Assembly: GCF_001999245.1 (NCBI RefSeq)
Contig: NZ_CP019630.1
Location: 2,108,001-2,172,000 of the forward strand
Origin: Roseibium algicola
GTDB lineage: Bacteria; Pseudomonadota; Alphaproteobacteria; Rhizobiales; Stappiaceae
Length of the DNA: 64,000 nt
Direction of reading: 5' to 3'
The number at the start of each line of letters is the position of its first letter. Within the stretch, counting starts at the first letter, position 1. Below the pieces are notes generated by a model. It saw nothing but the letters and a program-made list of their open reading frames with translations. It was not told the origin of the DNA and searched no databases. Shown here in pieces: positions 16,794 to 25,061 of this stretch. The translations under genes were made by a program, and so were the position numbers.

Positions 16794-16991
16794 TTGGAAA
16801 GCACGCTGACTTGTCCCGTGTGCGGCCATGTCGAGACGGAAACCATGCCCACCGATTCCTGCCAGTGGTTCTATGAGTGCAAGGCATGTCATGAAGTGCT
16901 GAAGCCCAAAGCAGGCGACTGCTGCGTTTTCTGTTCCTACGCGACCGTTCCGTGCCCGCCAATTCAACTGGGCAAAGCCCATTGTAGCTGA
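16794..16991 (+). CDS. GDCCVFCSYG-type small metal-cluster-associated protein
   Basis: 65-residue Cys-rich protein. The two CxxC-type pairs are at the start (CPVCGH) and in ECKACHEV, and the C-terminal block GDCCVFCSYATVPCPPIQ is the name motif of a conserved family commonly found beside MerR/MerT-like genes. The start is a TTG at 16794, the only in-frame start after a stop at 16752; the ribosome site is weak. Probably a zinc-ribbon metal-binding protein in the cytosol. It lies 25 bases behind the MerT-like gene. Confidence 0.8.
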   Translation: MESTLTCPVCGHVETETMPTDSCQWFYECKACHEVLKPKAGDCCVFCSYATVPCPPIQLGKAHCS

Positions 16992-17330
16992 AGTCGTCGT
17001 TCCTCGTCCCCACAAGGCCCGGTTCACGGCCCTGTCGTGACCATCCTAGCTAGTAACAATATAGCTGCGGCACATTCTATACCGAACTGCAAAAAAGGCG
17101 CTAAGCTCAGAAGGGAGCCAGTCTGCAATCGACACCAACATTACATCAGGCTGAGCGGCCGTGACGTCAACGGCGCCATACAGTTCATCGACAAGATGCT
17201 CAGGAAAACCGGATTGCCACGACTGCGGTAAAGATCGCGCTCTGGGATGGTCACGACCAGGCTTCAGACCCATAAAATGGGTATGCAAATCAGTTGAAAT
17301 TTGAATCAAGCTCCTTAACAGGAGTTTGGT
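16992..17330. other. Intergenic region before an IS5 remnant
   Basis: No gene recognised. A minus-strand open frame (17046-17357) shows no family features and overlaps the IS remnant, so it is not called. Confidence 0.3.
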
Positions 17331-18087
17331 GATGTCTTGTGGTTTTTTCTGGCTCAACGATGAGCAGTTTTCGAAGTTTCAACCGCTTTTTCCGACCGTT
17401 ACACGCGGCAAGGCCCGTGTGGATGACCGGCGGGTAATAAGCGGTATCATTCATGTGCTGAAGTCGGGCGGCCGCTGAGTCGATGCGCCGGACGTCCACT
17501 AGCCGAGGAAAACCTTCTACAATCGCTTTGTCCGTTGGTCCGAGAAGGGTGTCTGGACAGGGATCTTCGACATACTGTCCCAAACCGGGGAGCCATCTTT
17601 AGAAGTGATGATCGACAGCACGGTCGTTCGAGCTCACCCGGTTGCCCATGGTGGCAAAGGGGGGCTCAGCCCATGCCCCGGGCAGAGCTCGTGGTGGTCC
17701 AGGAACCAATATCCACGCCCTGAGCGACAACAGGGAACGGCCAATCGCCTTCCACCTCACGGGAGCCAATGTCTCGGACTTCACAGAGGCAGAGGCACTC
17801 TTACCACTCGCTCCGGCAAATGGCGTTCTGCATGGCGACAAAGGCTATGTCAGTGGCCGTATCCACCGGATCGTGGAGGAACGTGGCTCGCTGCGAAACA
17901 TCCCGCCGCGCAAAACACATAACTGGAAAAACTGTTTCTTGCCATACCCTTACCAGAGCAGAGCCGTTATCGGGAGGATGCTCGGCAGGCTCAAGGAGTT
18001 TCGCAGGATCGCAACATGCCATGACCGCAACGCCAGGAACTTTCTGTGGTCCCTCTGCCTCGCGGCAACCGTATGCTACTGGTTATG
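17331..18087 (+). pseudogene. IS5-family transposase, IS427-like, inactivated
   Basis: Nearly full-length IS5-family transposase in two overlapping frames. The first reads FFWLNDEQFSKFQPLFP, VDDRRVISGIIHVL and VWTGIFDILSQTG, SLEVMIDSTVVRAHP. The second reads NIHALSDNRERPIAFHLTG, GVLHGDKGYVSGRIHRIV (catalytic Asp in HGDKGY) and GRLKEFRRIATCHDRNARNF (catalytic Glu replaced or shifted). The change from the first to the second frame, near 17660 in GGKGG, is where IS427-group elements use programmed frameshifting. Extra stops in the first frame (Trp to TGA after LKSGGR, Tyr/Gly region to TAG after VDAPDVH) show that it is dead. Confidence 0.82.
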
Positions 18088-18152
18088 AGCCTGAGGCCTA
18101 GGGCTTGCCTGTTCACGAAAAAGTTGGAGCGCGGACCGTTCATTTGACCGTC

Positions 18153-18180
18153 GGCAGTGGACAGAACAGTGTCCACTGCC
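18153..18180. terminator. Perfect 11-bp hairpin between IS remnant and fmdA
   Basis: GGCAGTGGACA, a six-base loop, and TGTCCACTGCC. It lies about 146 bases beyond the end of the acetamidase gene, so it may be the 3' boundary of the urt-fmdA transcript. No T tract follows on either strand. It might instead belong to the IS end. Confidence 0.4.
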
Positions 18181-18325
18181 CCGGCCCGGCTCTAAAACCT
18201 GTGGTAAGGCATCGATTGGCGGATGCCGCAAAAATACTTGGTGGCCAAGCTCGACCGGATAGCGAAAGGCGCTGGTGTAGCGGGAGCGCAGCTAATCAAA
18301 CTGTAACGTTCCTCCTTTTTTCCCG

Positions 18326-19300
18326 TCACTTTTCTGTAGCCAACAGGTGCTTTTTTTCCAGCACGGCATGAACGCCTTTGTTGATGTCGACGAGCTGCGT
18401 CACATGCAGGTCGGCCACCAGGGAGCACAGCATATAGGCCTGGTTGCTGGACAATTCGCTGCGATTGCATACAAGGTGGATCATCTCCCGCACTGCTTGT
18501 CGCGCGGCTTCGTCAAGGTCGGTATTGAAGCCCATGGCAATGAGCTTGTCCGGCGTTTCTGCGAAAGGCTGGCTCAGGCTCATGTCCTTGCGTACCGTCA
18601 GACGGAACTTCCCGTCCAGTGCCGTCTCGAGTGCCGTGATACAAACCTCGCCGTGGCCTTGGCATCCATGACCATCGCCCGCGCCGAAAAGCGCCCCCTC
18701 GTTGAAGACCGGGAAATAAATGGTGCTGCCCGGACGCAGGTCCTTGTTGTCCATGTTGCCGCCAAAGGCCCGCGGTTCCGGCGTACCCACACGCCCCCAT
18801 TCCTTCGGTGGAGCGACACCAATGATGCCGAAGAAGGGATCGAGGGGGATCTCTAGTCCCCAGGGCAATTCCGCCATCTGGGTCGCCCGATCGATCATGA
18901 TGTGCATACGTTCGTAGTTGGTGAATTCTTCCGGCAGCGTTCCAAGCAACGGCTGGATGGCGCAGAAACCCCAATCCTGACGCGGTTTGGCTTCCAGAAT
19001 ATCAACCTGCAGCACGTCGCCCGGCATAGCGCCTTCGACGTAAATGGGTCCGGTCACCATATGTGGCCCGACCGGACCGGCGACCACCTTGCCGTCGTTG
19101 CCGCCTGGAATTAGCGTATCAAGAGCGGTGCGATGATCCGGCGTCACAAGGTTGGGATCCTCCGGTACGTCCGCCTCGAAGCAGGCGGGCAAAGTATGCA
19201 TAATGACCTCTGAACCGGACGGCACCGTCAACACCGGTTTCGTCTCGGCGTCGAAATAACCCCAAAACACATTTTCGGGAGTTGCCTTTACTTCAAACAT
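18326..19300 (-). CDS. Acetamidase/formamidase family protein
   Basis: 324-residue cytosolic amidohydrolase of the FmdA/AmdA family, which releases ammonia from formamide or acetamide. Family features include GSEVIMHTLPACF, the metal-site region VAGPVGPHMVTGPIYVEGAMPGD, the GGNMDNKDLRPGSTIYFPVF block, and GDGHGCQGHGEVC with ALFGAGD upstream. GAGGA lies six to seven bases before the ATG. It is the last gene of the urtABCDE run, 20 bases after urtE. This position fits a transporter that serves short-chain amides as well as, or instead of, urea. Confidence 0.9.
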   Translation of the reverse strand: MFEVKATPENVFWGYFDAETKPVLTVPSGSEVIMHTLPACFEADVPEDPNLVTPDHRTALDTLIPGGNDGKVVAGPVGPHMVTGPIYVEGAMPGDVLQVDILEAKPRQDWGFCAIQPLLGTLPEEFTNYERMHIMIDRATQMAELPWGLEIPLDPFFGIIGVAPPKEWGRVGTPEPRAFGGNMDNKDLRPGSTIYFPVFNEGALFGAGDGHGCQGHGEVCITALETALDGKFRLTVRKDMSLSQPFAETPDKLIAMGFNTDLDEAARQAVREMIHLVCNRSELSSNQAYMLCSLVADLHVTQLVDINKGVHAVLEKKHLLATEK

Positions 19301-19319
19301 CTAGTGTCCTCTTCGGGTT

Positions 19320-20015
19320 TTAAACAGCCAGGAATTGCCGAACCGCATGATCGTCCATCTCGGAGACATCGCCGGACAAGGCAACCTCACCGCGGGATAG
19401 AACGACGTAGCGATCAGCAATGGATCGGGCGAATTCGAAATACTGCTCAACAAGCAGAATGGAGAGACGGCCGCCGAGTTCAGCGATGACTTCCTCAATC
19501 CGGCTGACGATCGAGGGCTGCACGCCCTCGGTTGGTTCGTCCAGAATGAGCAAATCGGGGCGGGTAACCAGCGCCCTTGCGATACTGAGCTGCTGCTGCT
19601 GGCCGCCGGACAGGTCGCCCCCCCGGCGGCGCCACATCTCGCCGATCACGGGAAACAAAGAGACAGCTTCGGCGACAGCCTCTTCCGGATCGTCAATCCT
19701 TGTAGCGGCTGCGGCAAGTTCGAGGTTCTGCCCGACCGAAAGGTCCGCGAAAATCTCTCGCCCCTGCGGAACGTAGCCGAACCCCGCGCGAACGCGGCGA
19801 TACGGAGCCATGTCGGTGAGGGTCTGCCCGTTCCAGGAGATCTTCCCCGAACTGGTCGGCAGAACGCCCATAAGGCATTTCAAAAGCGTGGTCTTGCCCG
19901 CCCCATTGCGCCCCAGGACTGCGGTGCAGCCCTTGTCGGCGATGTTGAACGAGACGTCCCGCAGCGTATGGCTGCTGCCATAGTGCTGGTTCAATTGTTC
20001 GACGTTAAGTCCCAT
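19320..20015 (-). CDS. urtE: Urea-type ABC transporter ATPase UrtE
   Basis: LivF-class ATPase, 231 aa. Walker A GRNGAGKTT, Q-loop VPQGREIF, signature LSGGQQQQL and Walker B LLILDEPTEGVQPSI are complete. The YGSSHTLRDV beginning and the EGVQPSIVSRIEEVI stretch are typical of UrtE. It forms the ATPase pair with UrtD that powers import of urea or short amides. The start is three bases after the urtD stop, so the genes are translationally coupled. Confidence 0.92.
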   Translation of the reverse strand: MGLNVEQLNQHYGSSHTLRDVSFNIADKGCTAVLGRNGAGKTTLLKCLMGVLPTSSGKISWNGQTLTDMAPYRRVRAGFGYVPQGREIFADLSVGQNLELAAAATRIDDPEEAVAEAVSLFPVIGEMWRRRGGDLSGGQQQQLSIARALVTRPDLLILDEPTEGVQPSIVSRIEEVIAELGGRLSILLVEQYFEFARSIADRYVVLSRGEVALSGDVSEMDDHAVRQFLAV

Positions 20016-20018
20016 GTT

Positions 20019-20762
20019 TCATCGCCCCAGATAGACTTCAACGACACGCGGGTTCACCTTGACGGCTTCCATTTGGCCTTCCACCAAGAGCTGTCCTTCA
20101 TGGAGAACGGTCACGCGGTCCGCGATCCGTTCGACGAAGCCCATGTCATGCTCGATCACCACGATCGCGCGTTCAGGCGTTCGAAGCGCCATGATGAGTT
20201 CGGCCGTACGATCGGTTTCCTCGTCGCTCATGCCGGCAACCGGCTCGTCGAGCAGAAGCACACGCGGTTCCTGCATCAGCAACATTCCGATTTCGAGCCA
20301 CTGTTTCTGGCCATGACTGAGAATTCCGGCGGAGCGGTCTCCCCAACCGGCCATTCCGATTGTCTCCAGGACGGTCTGGATACGGGCCAGCTCCTCGCTC
20401 CCCGGGCGGTGGAACATCTCGGCAATGCTGCTACGGCTTGCAGACCGCAACGCGAGTGCGAGGTTCTGTTCAAGCGTCAAAGCTTCGAAGATGCTCGGCT
20501 TCTGGAACTTGCGGCCGACGCCTGCCAGCACGATTTCAGGCTCCTTGAGCTCGGTCAGCTCGGTACGGCCATCGAGAATGATCCGCCCCTTGGTCGCCGG
20601 ACTCTTTCCGGTGACCGCGTCGAGCAAGGTGGTCTTGCCGGCGCCATTCGGCCCGATGACGGCACGAACGGTACCATAGTCGATGTACAGGCTGAGCTCA
20701 TTGATCGCCTTGAACGAACCAAAAGTGACAGAGAGGTTATCGATCAGAAGTGCTTCGCTCAT
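20019..20762 (-). CDS. urtD: Urea-type ABC transporter ATPase UrtD
   Basis: LivG-class ATPase, 247 aa. Walker A GPNGAGKTT, the UrtD-typical GVGRKFQKPSIFEALT, signature region LSHGQKQWLEIG and Walker B VLLLDEPVAGMSDEET followed by the H-loop VIEHDMGFVE. Start ATG 20762 overlaps the urtC stop by ATGA; a longer open frame upstream lies inside urtC and is rejected. Confidence 0.93.
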   Translation of the reverse strand: MSEALLIDNLSVTFGSFKAINELSLYIDYGTVRAVIGPNGAGKTTLLDAVTGKSPATKGRIILDGRTELTELKEPEIVLAGVGRKFQKPSIFEALTLEQNLALALRSASRSSIAEMFHRPGSEELARIQTVLETIGMAGWGDRSAGILSHGQKQWLEIGMLLMQEPRVLLLDEPVAGMSDEETDRTAELIMALRTPERAIVVIEHDMGFVERIADRVTVLHEGQLLVEGQMEAVKVNPRVVEVYLGR

Positions 20763-21853
20763 CGGCCCCTCCCTTTCAGACGAGCCGCCATTGCAGCAGG
20801 CAGATCCGTCAAGCCATTCGGCAGGAGCACGACGACGAGCAGAACGAGGCCGGACAGAATGAATGGCCAAAGGTCAGGCACGACCGCAGTCAGCACGAAT
20901 TTGAAGGCGCTGATAAGAACGGCTCCGAAGAAGGCGCCCGACAGTGAACCACGGCCACCGATCGCGACCCAGACGGCGATCTCAAGAGACAAATCCGGCG
21001 CCAGAACGCGTGGATTGATGATGCCCACCTGAGGCACGTAAAGCATGCCCGCTACTGCAGCGATGACGGCGGATAAGCCCCATACGGCGAGCTTGATCCA
21101 GAGCGTTTCGTGGCCGAGAAAACGCAACCTCGCCTCATCATCGCGGATGGCAATCAGCAATTGTCCGAAGCGCGACGTCACGAGACGCGCCAGGACGGCC
21201 AACACCAAAGCGACGGTCAGGATCGAAACCGCGCTGAGCAAGGCTACCGATTTCCGCTCGGCCAGCGGCAGGCCGAACAGCTCGGTAAAGCCGGTCATTC
21301 CGTTGTTGCCACCGAACCCGGTGTCGTTACGAAACATCAGCAGCATCGCGACGTAGACGAATGCCTGGGTAAGGATCGCGAAATAAACGCCGACAACCCG
21401 GGACCGAAACGCAGTAAAGCCGATGACGAAGGCAAGGATCGCAGCCAGCACGACACCAAGAATGATCGCATAGCCTGAATACTCCAGACCCCGGTAGTAG
21501 GACGGCAGAGCATCCCACCCCATGAAGAGCATGAAGTCAGGTGGCGTGCCGGTGGCAATGTAGCTGACCTTGACCATGTGCATGGCGATGACATAGCCAC
21601 CGACGGCAAAGAACAGGCCATGCCCCAGGCTGAGAATACCTGCGTAACCCCAGATGAGATCCAGCGCGATGGCCAACATTCCAAACGTCGCAATTTGCCC
21701 GATGAGGTTGAGAAAATAGGAAGAAGGGCCGGTGCCGGTCAGTCCGGAAATCAACACGGACAACCCGACCACCGCCAGAACGATCGAAAGAAGATCCGTG
21801 ATCCGGCGACCCGGCACCTTACGGCCCTGATTGAAGAGCAAGGCATCAGTCAT
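20759..21853 (-). CDS. urtC: Urea-type ABC transporter permease UrtC
   Basis: LivM-class inner-membrane permease, 364 aa, about ten hydrophobic helices. Landmarks are LDLIWGYAGILSLGHGLFFAVGGY (the family's conserved second loop), FRNDTGFGGNNGMTGF, the EAA-like cytoplasmic loop IRDDEARLRFLGHE, and the GGRGSLSGAFFGA segment. All are usual for UrtC. It lies three bases after urtB and overlaps urtD. Confidence 0.93.
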   Translation of the reverse strand: MTDALLFNQGRKVPGRRITDLLSIVLAVVGLSVLISGLTGTGPSSYFLNLIGQIATFGMLAIALDLIWGYAGILSLGHGLFFAVGGYVIAMHMVKVSYIATGTPPDFMLFMGWDALPSYYRGLEYSGYAIILGVVLAAILAFVIGFTAFRSRVVGVYFAILTQAFVYVAMLLMFRNDTGFGGNNGMTGFTELFGLPLAERKSVALLSAVSILTVALVLAVLARLVTSRFGQLLIAIRDDEARLRFLGHETLWIKLAVWGLSAVIAAVAGMLYVPQVGIINPRVLAPDLSLEIAVWVAIGGRGSLSGAFFGAVLISAFKFVLTAVVPDLWPFILSGLVLLVVVLLPNGLTDLPAAMAARLKGRGR

Positions 21854-21856
21854 GGA

Positions 21857-23527
21857 TCATCGCCGCCCTTTGATTGCGATCAGCCCCTCGGGCCGGAACT
21901 GGATGAAAACGATGATCATCAGCAGAACGATCACCTTGGCCGCGACAGCACCGTAAAGAGGTTCGATAATTACGTTGATCATGCCGATCCCCAGGGCCGC
22001 TGCGGCCGTCCCGATGAGACTGCCGACCCCGCCCAGAACAACGATCATGAAAGCGTCCACGATGAAGCTGGCGCCCATGCCCGGATTGACGGTGTAGATT
22101 GGTGAAAGAGCCAGCCCCGCGAGACCGGCAAGTCCCGAACCGATACCAAAGGCAACCATGTCGACACGCCGCACCGAAACGCCGACGCACCCTGCCATGT
22201 CCCGGTTCTCGGTAACCGCACGAATGAACATGCCGAGCTTGGTGTAACGCAGGACGAAGAGCGCGCCGCCCAGGACGACCAGGGCAAAACAGATCGCAAA
22301 AAGTCGGTTCCAGGTCACGATAAAGTCAGCGAAGAGGTGAACTCCACCACTGAGGAAGCCTGGAACGACGAATTCCAGGTTCTGCGTCCCGAAGACGACA
22401 CGGGTGGCGTTGATCAGGAATAGGCTGATGGCCCAGGTCGCCAGCAAGGTCATCAACGGACGCCGGTAGAGATGGCGGATAACCGTCACCTCCATGGTAA
22501 CGCCGACACCAGCCGTCACTACGAAAGCAAAGGGAATAGCCAGAAGAAGATAGTATTCGAGCAAGCCGGGAGCCACGACCTTGAGCGCTTCCTGGACAAG
22601 GAATGTCACATAGGCTCCGATCATGATGAGCTCACCCTGAGCCAGGTTGATCACCCCCATCAGACCGAAAATCACCGCAAGGCCGAGTGCCGCCATGAAA
22701 AGAATGCTGGCGTAGCTGAGACCGCTGTAGATCGTTGCGGATACCTCGCCGACCTCAAGCCAAAACCGTATTTTATTGATCCCCGAAGAGAGCTCGCCCT
22801 TGATGGCCCCGTCTTCAGCATCCGACAGGCCGTCGCGCAAATTGAGCAGCAAGGTCAGGTTCCGCGCCGAAGGGGCCTCGGCAAGACGCTTGATTGCGGA
22901 AATCCGTTGCGCCGGATCGGGATCCTCCAGAGCTGCAACGGCAAGAATGTCTCTGAGGCCTTCGGCGACAGCCTCGTTGCCCGGCATTGCCACCGCTCGC
23001 TCGATGAGCGCCACGGGTGCAATTTCCGCACGCTTTCGCAATTGCTCAAGATCGGCCGCAGAAGTCGGGCCGCCCGGTTCGGACAGCAGGCGCAAAATCG
23101 CAACGCCCATGTCAAGCTGTGAACGCAAGCGCAGATTGACAAAGGCTCCCTGTTTCTTCTCCGGCGAGCGCTTCGTCGGCTCCAATGTCGTCGCCAGGCG
23201 GACCGTGTCTTCACTCACGATCAGCGGAGTATCGCCGCCACAAATCAGGGCCCGGTCGCCCAAGGCCTGAAAGATCTCGACACCCCAGGACGGGTCGACC
23301 TGGCCGGCATCGACACTTGCCAGAAGGTTGGTGATGCCTTTGACTTGATTGCTGACGCCCTTTGCGCAAAGCTCACCGAGAACCCGCTTTTGCACAGGTG
23401 CTTGAGCCAGCACGGGGTTGGCACTCGCCACGATCAGCATTGTGACAGCCCCGAGGCCCCGCCAAAACCTGGCGAGGCCGCCCGGCTGCGTGAGCGGCCG
23501 GAGAGCTAAGGAAACGAGGTCACGCAT
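21857..23527 (-). CDS. urtB: Urea-type ABC transporter permease UrtB
   Basis: LivH-class permease with the long N-terminal extension typical of UrtB, 556 aa. A signal-like segment comes first, then a roughly 230-residue soluble domain of helical repeats, then the membrane part from about residue 280 with LGLAVIFGLMGVINLAQGELIMIGAY and GMGASFIVDAFMIVVLGGVGS. ATG 23527 overlaps the urtA end by eight bases; the listed longer open frame lies inside urtA and is rejected. Confidence 0.92.
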   Translation of the reverse strand: MRDLVSLALRPLTQPGGLARFWRGLGAVTMLIVASANPVLAQAPVQKRVLGELCAKGVSNQVKGITNLLASVDAGQVDPSWGVEIFQALGDRALICGGDTPLIVSEDTVRLATTLEPTKRSPEKKQGAFVNLRLRSQLDMGVAILRLLSEPGGPTSAADLEQLRKRAEIAPVALIERAVAMPGNEAVAEGLRDILAVAALEDPDPAQRISAIKRLAEAPSARNLTLLLNLRDGLSDAEDGAIKGELSSGINKIRFWLEVGEVSATIYSGLSYASILFMAALGLAVIFGLMGVINLAQGELIMIGAYVTFLVQEALKVVAPGLLEYYLLLAIPFAFVVTAGVGVTMEVTVIRHLYRRPLMTLLATWAISLFLINATRVVFGTQNLEFVVPGFLSGGVHLFADFIVTWNRLFAICFALVVLGGALFVLRYTKLGMFIRAVTENRDMAGCVGVSVRRVDMVAFGIGSGLAGLAGLALSPIYTVNPGMGASFIVDAFMIVVLGGVGSLIGTAAAALGIGMINVIIEPLYGAVAAKVIVLLMIIVFIQFRPEGLIAIKGRR

Positions 23528-24752
23528 AGGGGCTAAACGGTACCGGCTTCGGCGTATCCTCTGACTGCCAGAGGATATCGAACGCCTGCTGATCGTTGAC
23601 AGACCCGATAAAGACACCGCGAGAAACGTAATTGTTTTCGTCGGTCATCTTGATGGAATAGCCGGACGGACAATCGAAGCTTAGTCCGGCAGAAGCCGCA
23701 CGGACCGCATCCGGGTCCGCCATCCCCGCCTTTTCAACTGCTTTTGCCCAAAGGTGCACACCGTCATAGGCCGAGACCATCGGATCGATGACGGTGTCCG
23801 GCGAGTAGGGAAGATTGCCCTTCTCGACGAAGCTCTTCCAGTTGTCTTTGAAGGCGTCATTTGCTGGCGCTTCGGCATTCTGCAGGTAAGCCCAGCAATT
23901 CAAGTGACCTACCATAGGCGCGGTGTCGAGACCTTCCAGGTCAGCTTCGAGAACATCGAGACCCAGCACGGGAATATCGGTAGCACCGATGCCCTGGTTG
24001 ATGATTTCCTTGAAGAAGTCTGGGATCGAAGATCCGACAACCGTCAGGACAATGATCGGCTGGCCGCCGGGTTCGCTGGCGAACTGGCGGATTTCGTTGA
24101 CCAGGGTCTGGAAGTTCGAGAAACCGAAAGGCACGTAATGCTCACGCCAGGAGCTTTCGTCAAAGCCCTTGGATTCCCAGTAGCCCTTACAGATCTTGTT
24201 GATGGTGCGCGGCCAGACGTAGTCAGAGCCAAGCATGAAGAAACGCTTGGCTTCACCGCCATCCGGGCTCATCAGATATTCGAGAGCCGGCAGGACGGAA
24301 CTCGCAGGAGGAGAGTTCAGATAGACGACGTTCTTCGAGTTTTCCTCGCCTTCGAAATGAAGCGGATAATACAGCAGGCCGTTGTTCTGCTCGACGACCG
24401 GCAGAACCGACTTGCGGGAAACAGAGGTCCAGCAGCCGAACAGGGCCGAACACTGGTCCTGCAGAAGCAACTGACGGCCCATTTGTGCGTAAAGCGGCCA
24501 GTCGGAGGCCGGATCCGTAACCATCACTTCAACCTGCTTGCCAAGGACACCGCCCTTCGCGTTCAGTTCAGCTGCCGCCATCTGCACAACCGAGTTCAGC
24601 CGGCCTTCGATATTGGCCATCGTTCCGGATGAAGAGAACAGGCAACCCAGTTTCAAGATATCTGCCGCCCGAGAACGGCTGGAGATGAGCGACGGCGCCG
24701 CAAGCGCTGCACCTGCGACTGCAGAATTTCTCAGAAAACTTCGACGATCCAT
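23520..24752 (-). CDS. urtA: Urea-type ABC transporter substrate-binding protein UrtA
   Basis: Periplasmic receptor, 410 aa. It begins with a twin-arginine signal (MDRRSFLRNSAVAGAAL) suggesting export folded. Conserved urea/amide receptor blocks include LGCLFSSSGTMANIEG, VTDPASDWPLYAQMGRQLL, ALFGCWTSVSRKSVLPVVE, NGLLYYPLHFEGEE, and GSDYVWPRTINKI. The related family member FmdD/AmiC-type binds short-chain amides, so the ligand could be urea or formamide/acetamide; the following acetamidase points to amides. ATG 24752 has GGAG eight bases upstream. A sigma-54-type promoter is 53-68 bases upstream. Confidence 0.93.
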   Translation of the reverse strand: MDRRSFLRNSAVAGAALAAPSLISSRSRAADILKLGCLFSSSGTMANIEGRLNSVVQMAAAELNAKGGVLGKQVEVMVTDPASDWPLYAQMGRQLLLQDQCSALFGCWTSVSRKSVLPVVEQNNGLLYYPLHFEGEENSKNVVYLNSPPASSVLPALEYLMSPDGGEAKRFFMLGSDYVWPRTINKICKGYWESKGFDESSWREHYVPFGFSNFQTLVNEIRQFASEPGGQPIIVLTVVGSSIPDFFKEIINQGIGATDIPVLGLDVLEADLEGLDTAPMVGHLNCWAYLQNAEAPANDAFKDNWKSFVEKGNLPYSPDTVIDPMVSAYDGVHLWAKAVEKAGMADPDAVRAASAGLSFDCPSGYSIKMTDENNYVSRGVFIGSVNDQQAFDILWQSEDTPKPVPFSPYA

Positions 24753-24804
24753 GTTTATGCTCCAATGCGAGAGGCGGCGCTGCCGCGTAACGTCATAAGG
24801 ATGG

Positions 24805-24820
24805 AGCAAATGCCATGCCA
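24805..24820 (-). promoter_or_regulatory. Sigma-54 (RpoN) promoter for the urt-fmdA operon
   Basis: The minus strand reads TGGCATGGCATTTGCT. Against the RpoN consensus TGGCACG-N4-TTGCW this differs only at the sixth base. GG and GC are exactly ten bases apart, as required for the -24/-12 elements. The predicted start of transcription is about 40 bases before the urtA ATG. RpoN dependence is a common mode of nitrogen control, fitting an amide/urea importer. Confidence 0.75.
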
Positions 24821-24825
24821 ATTTG

Positions 24826-24840
24826 TTTGCAATGTGCAAA
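24826..24840. promoter_or_regulatory. Palindrome upstream of the urtA promoter
   Basis: Perfect dyad TTTGCA-ATG-TGCAAA ending a few bases upstream of the -24 element. A nearby GCAAA (24806-24810) pairs with the same TTTGC. It is a candidate operator for the divergent ROK-type regulator or for another factor; it does not match the NtrC site well. Confidence 0.5.
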
Positions 24841-25061
24841 TATATATATATTATTGATTTTTATAATTTTTTAATTCTTGTCTTCAGAAAACCCATACCA
24901 GCGAAAGGAATAAAATTTGGCACGCGCAAAAAAGAGGCTCGTAATGCCCGCAATTTAACCTGCCAGGGAAGGTCGACTGTCAAACGGCCGCAACTTCCTA
25001 TTGATCTTCGGGCCCTAGTACCGCACAAGATCTTGCACCCTGTCGTAAAAAATCGCCAAAG

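Noticed and set aside
19968..21032. 354-codon plus-strand open frame opposite urtD/urtC
   Set aside because: Shadow frame in GC-rich DNA; the minus strand holds ATPase and permease motifs.
24826..24840. NtrC binding site
   Set aside because: The palindrome TTTGCA-ATG-TGCAAA lacks the GCAC...GTGC pattern and spacing of NtrC sites; treated as an unassigned operator.
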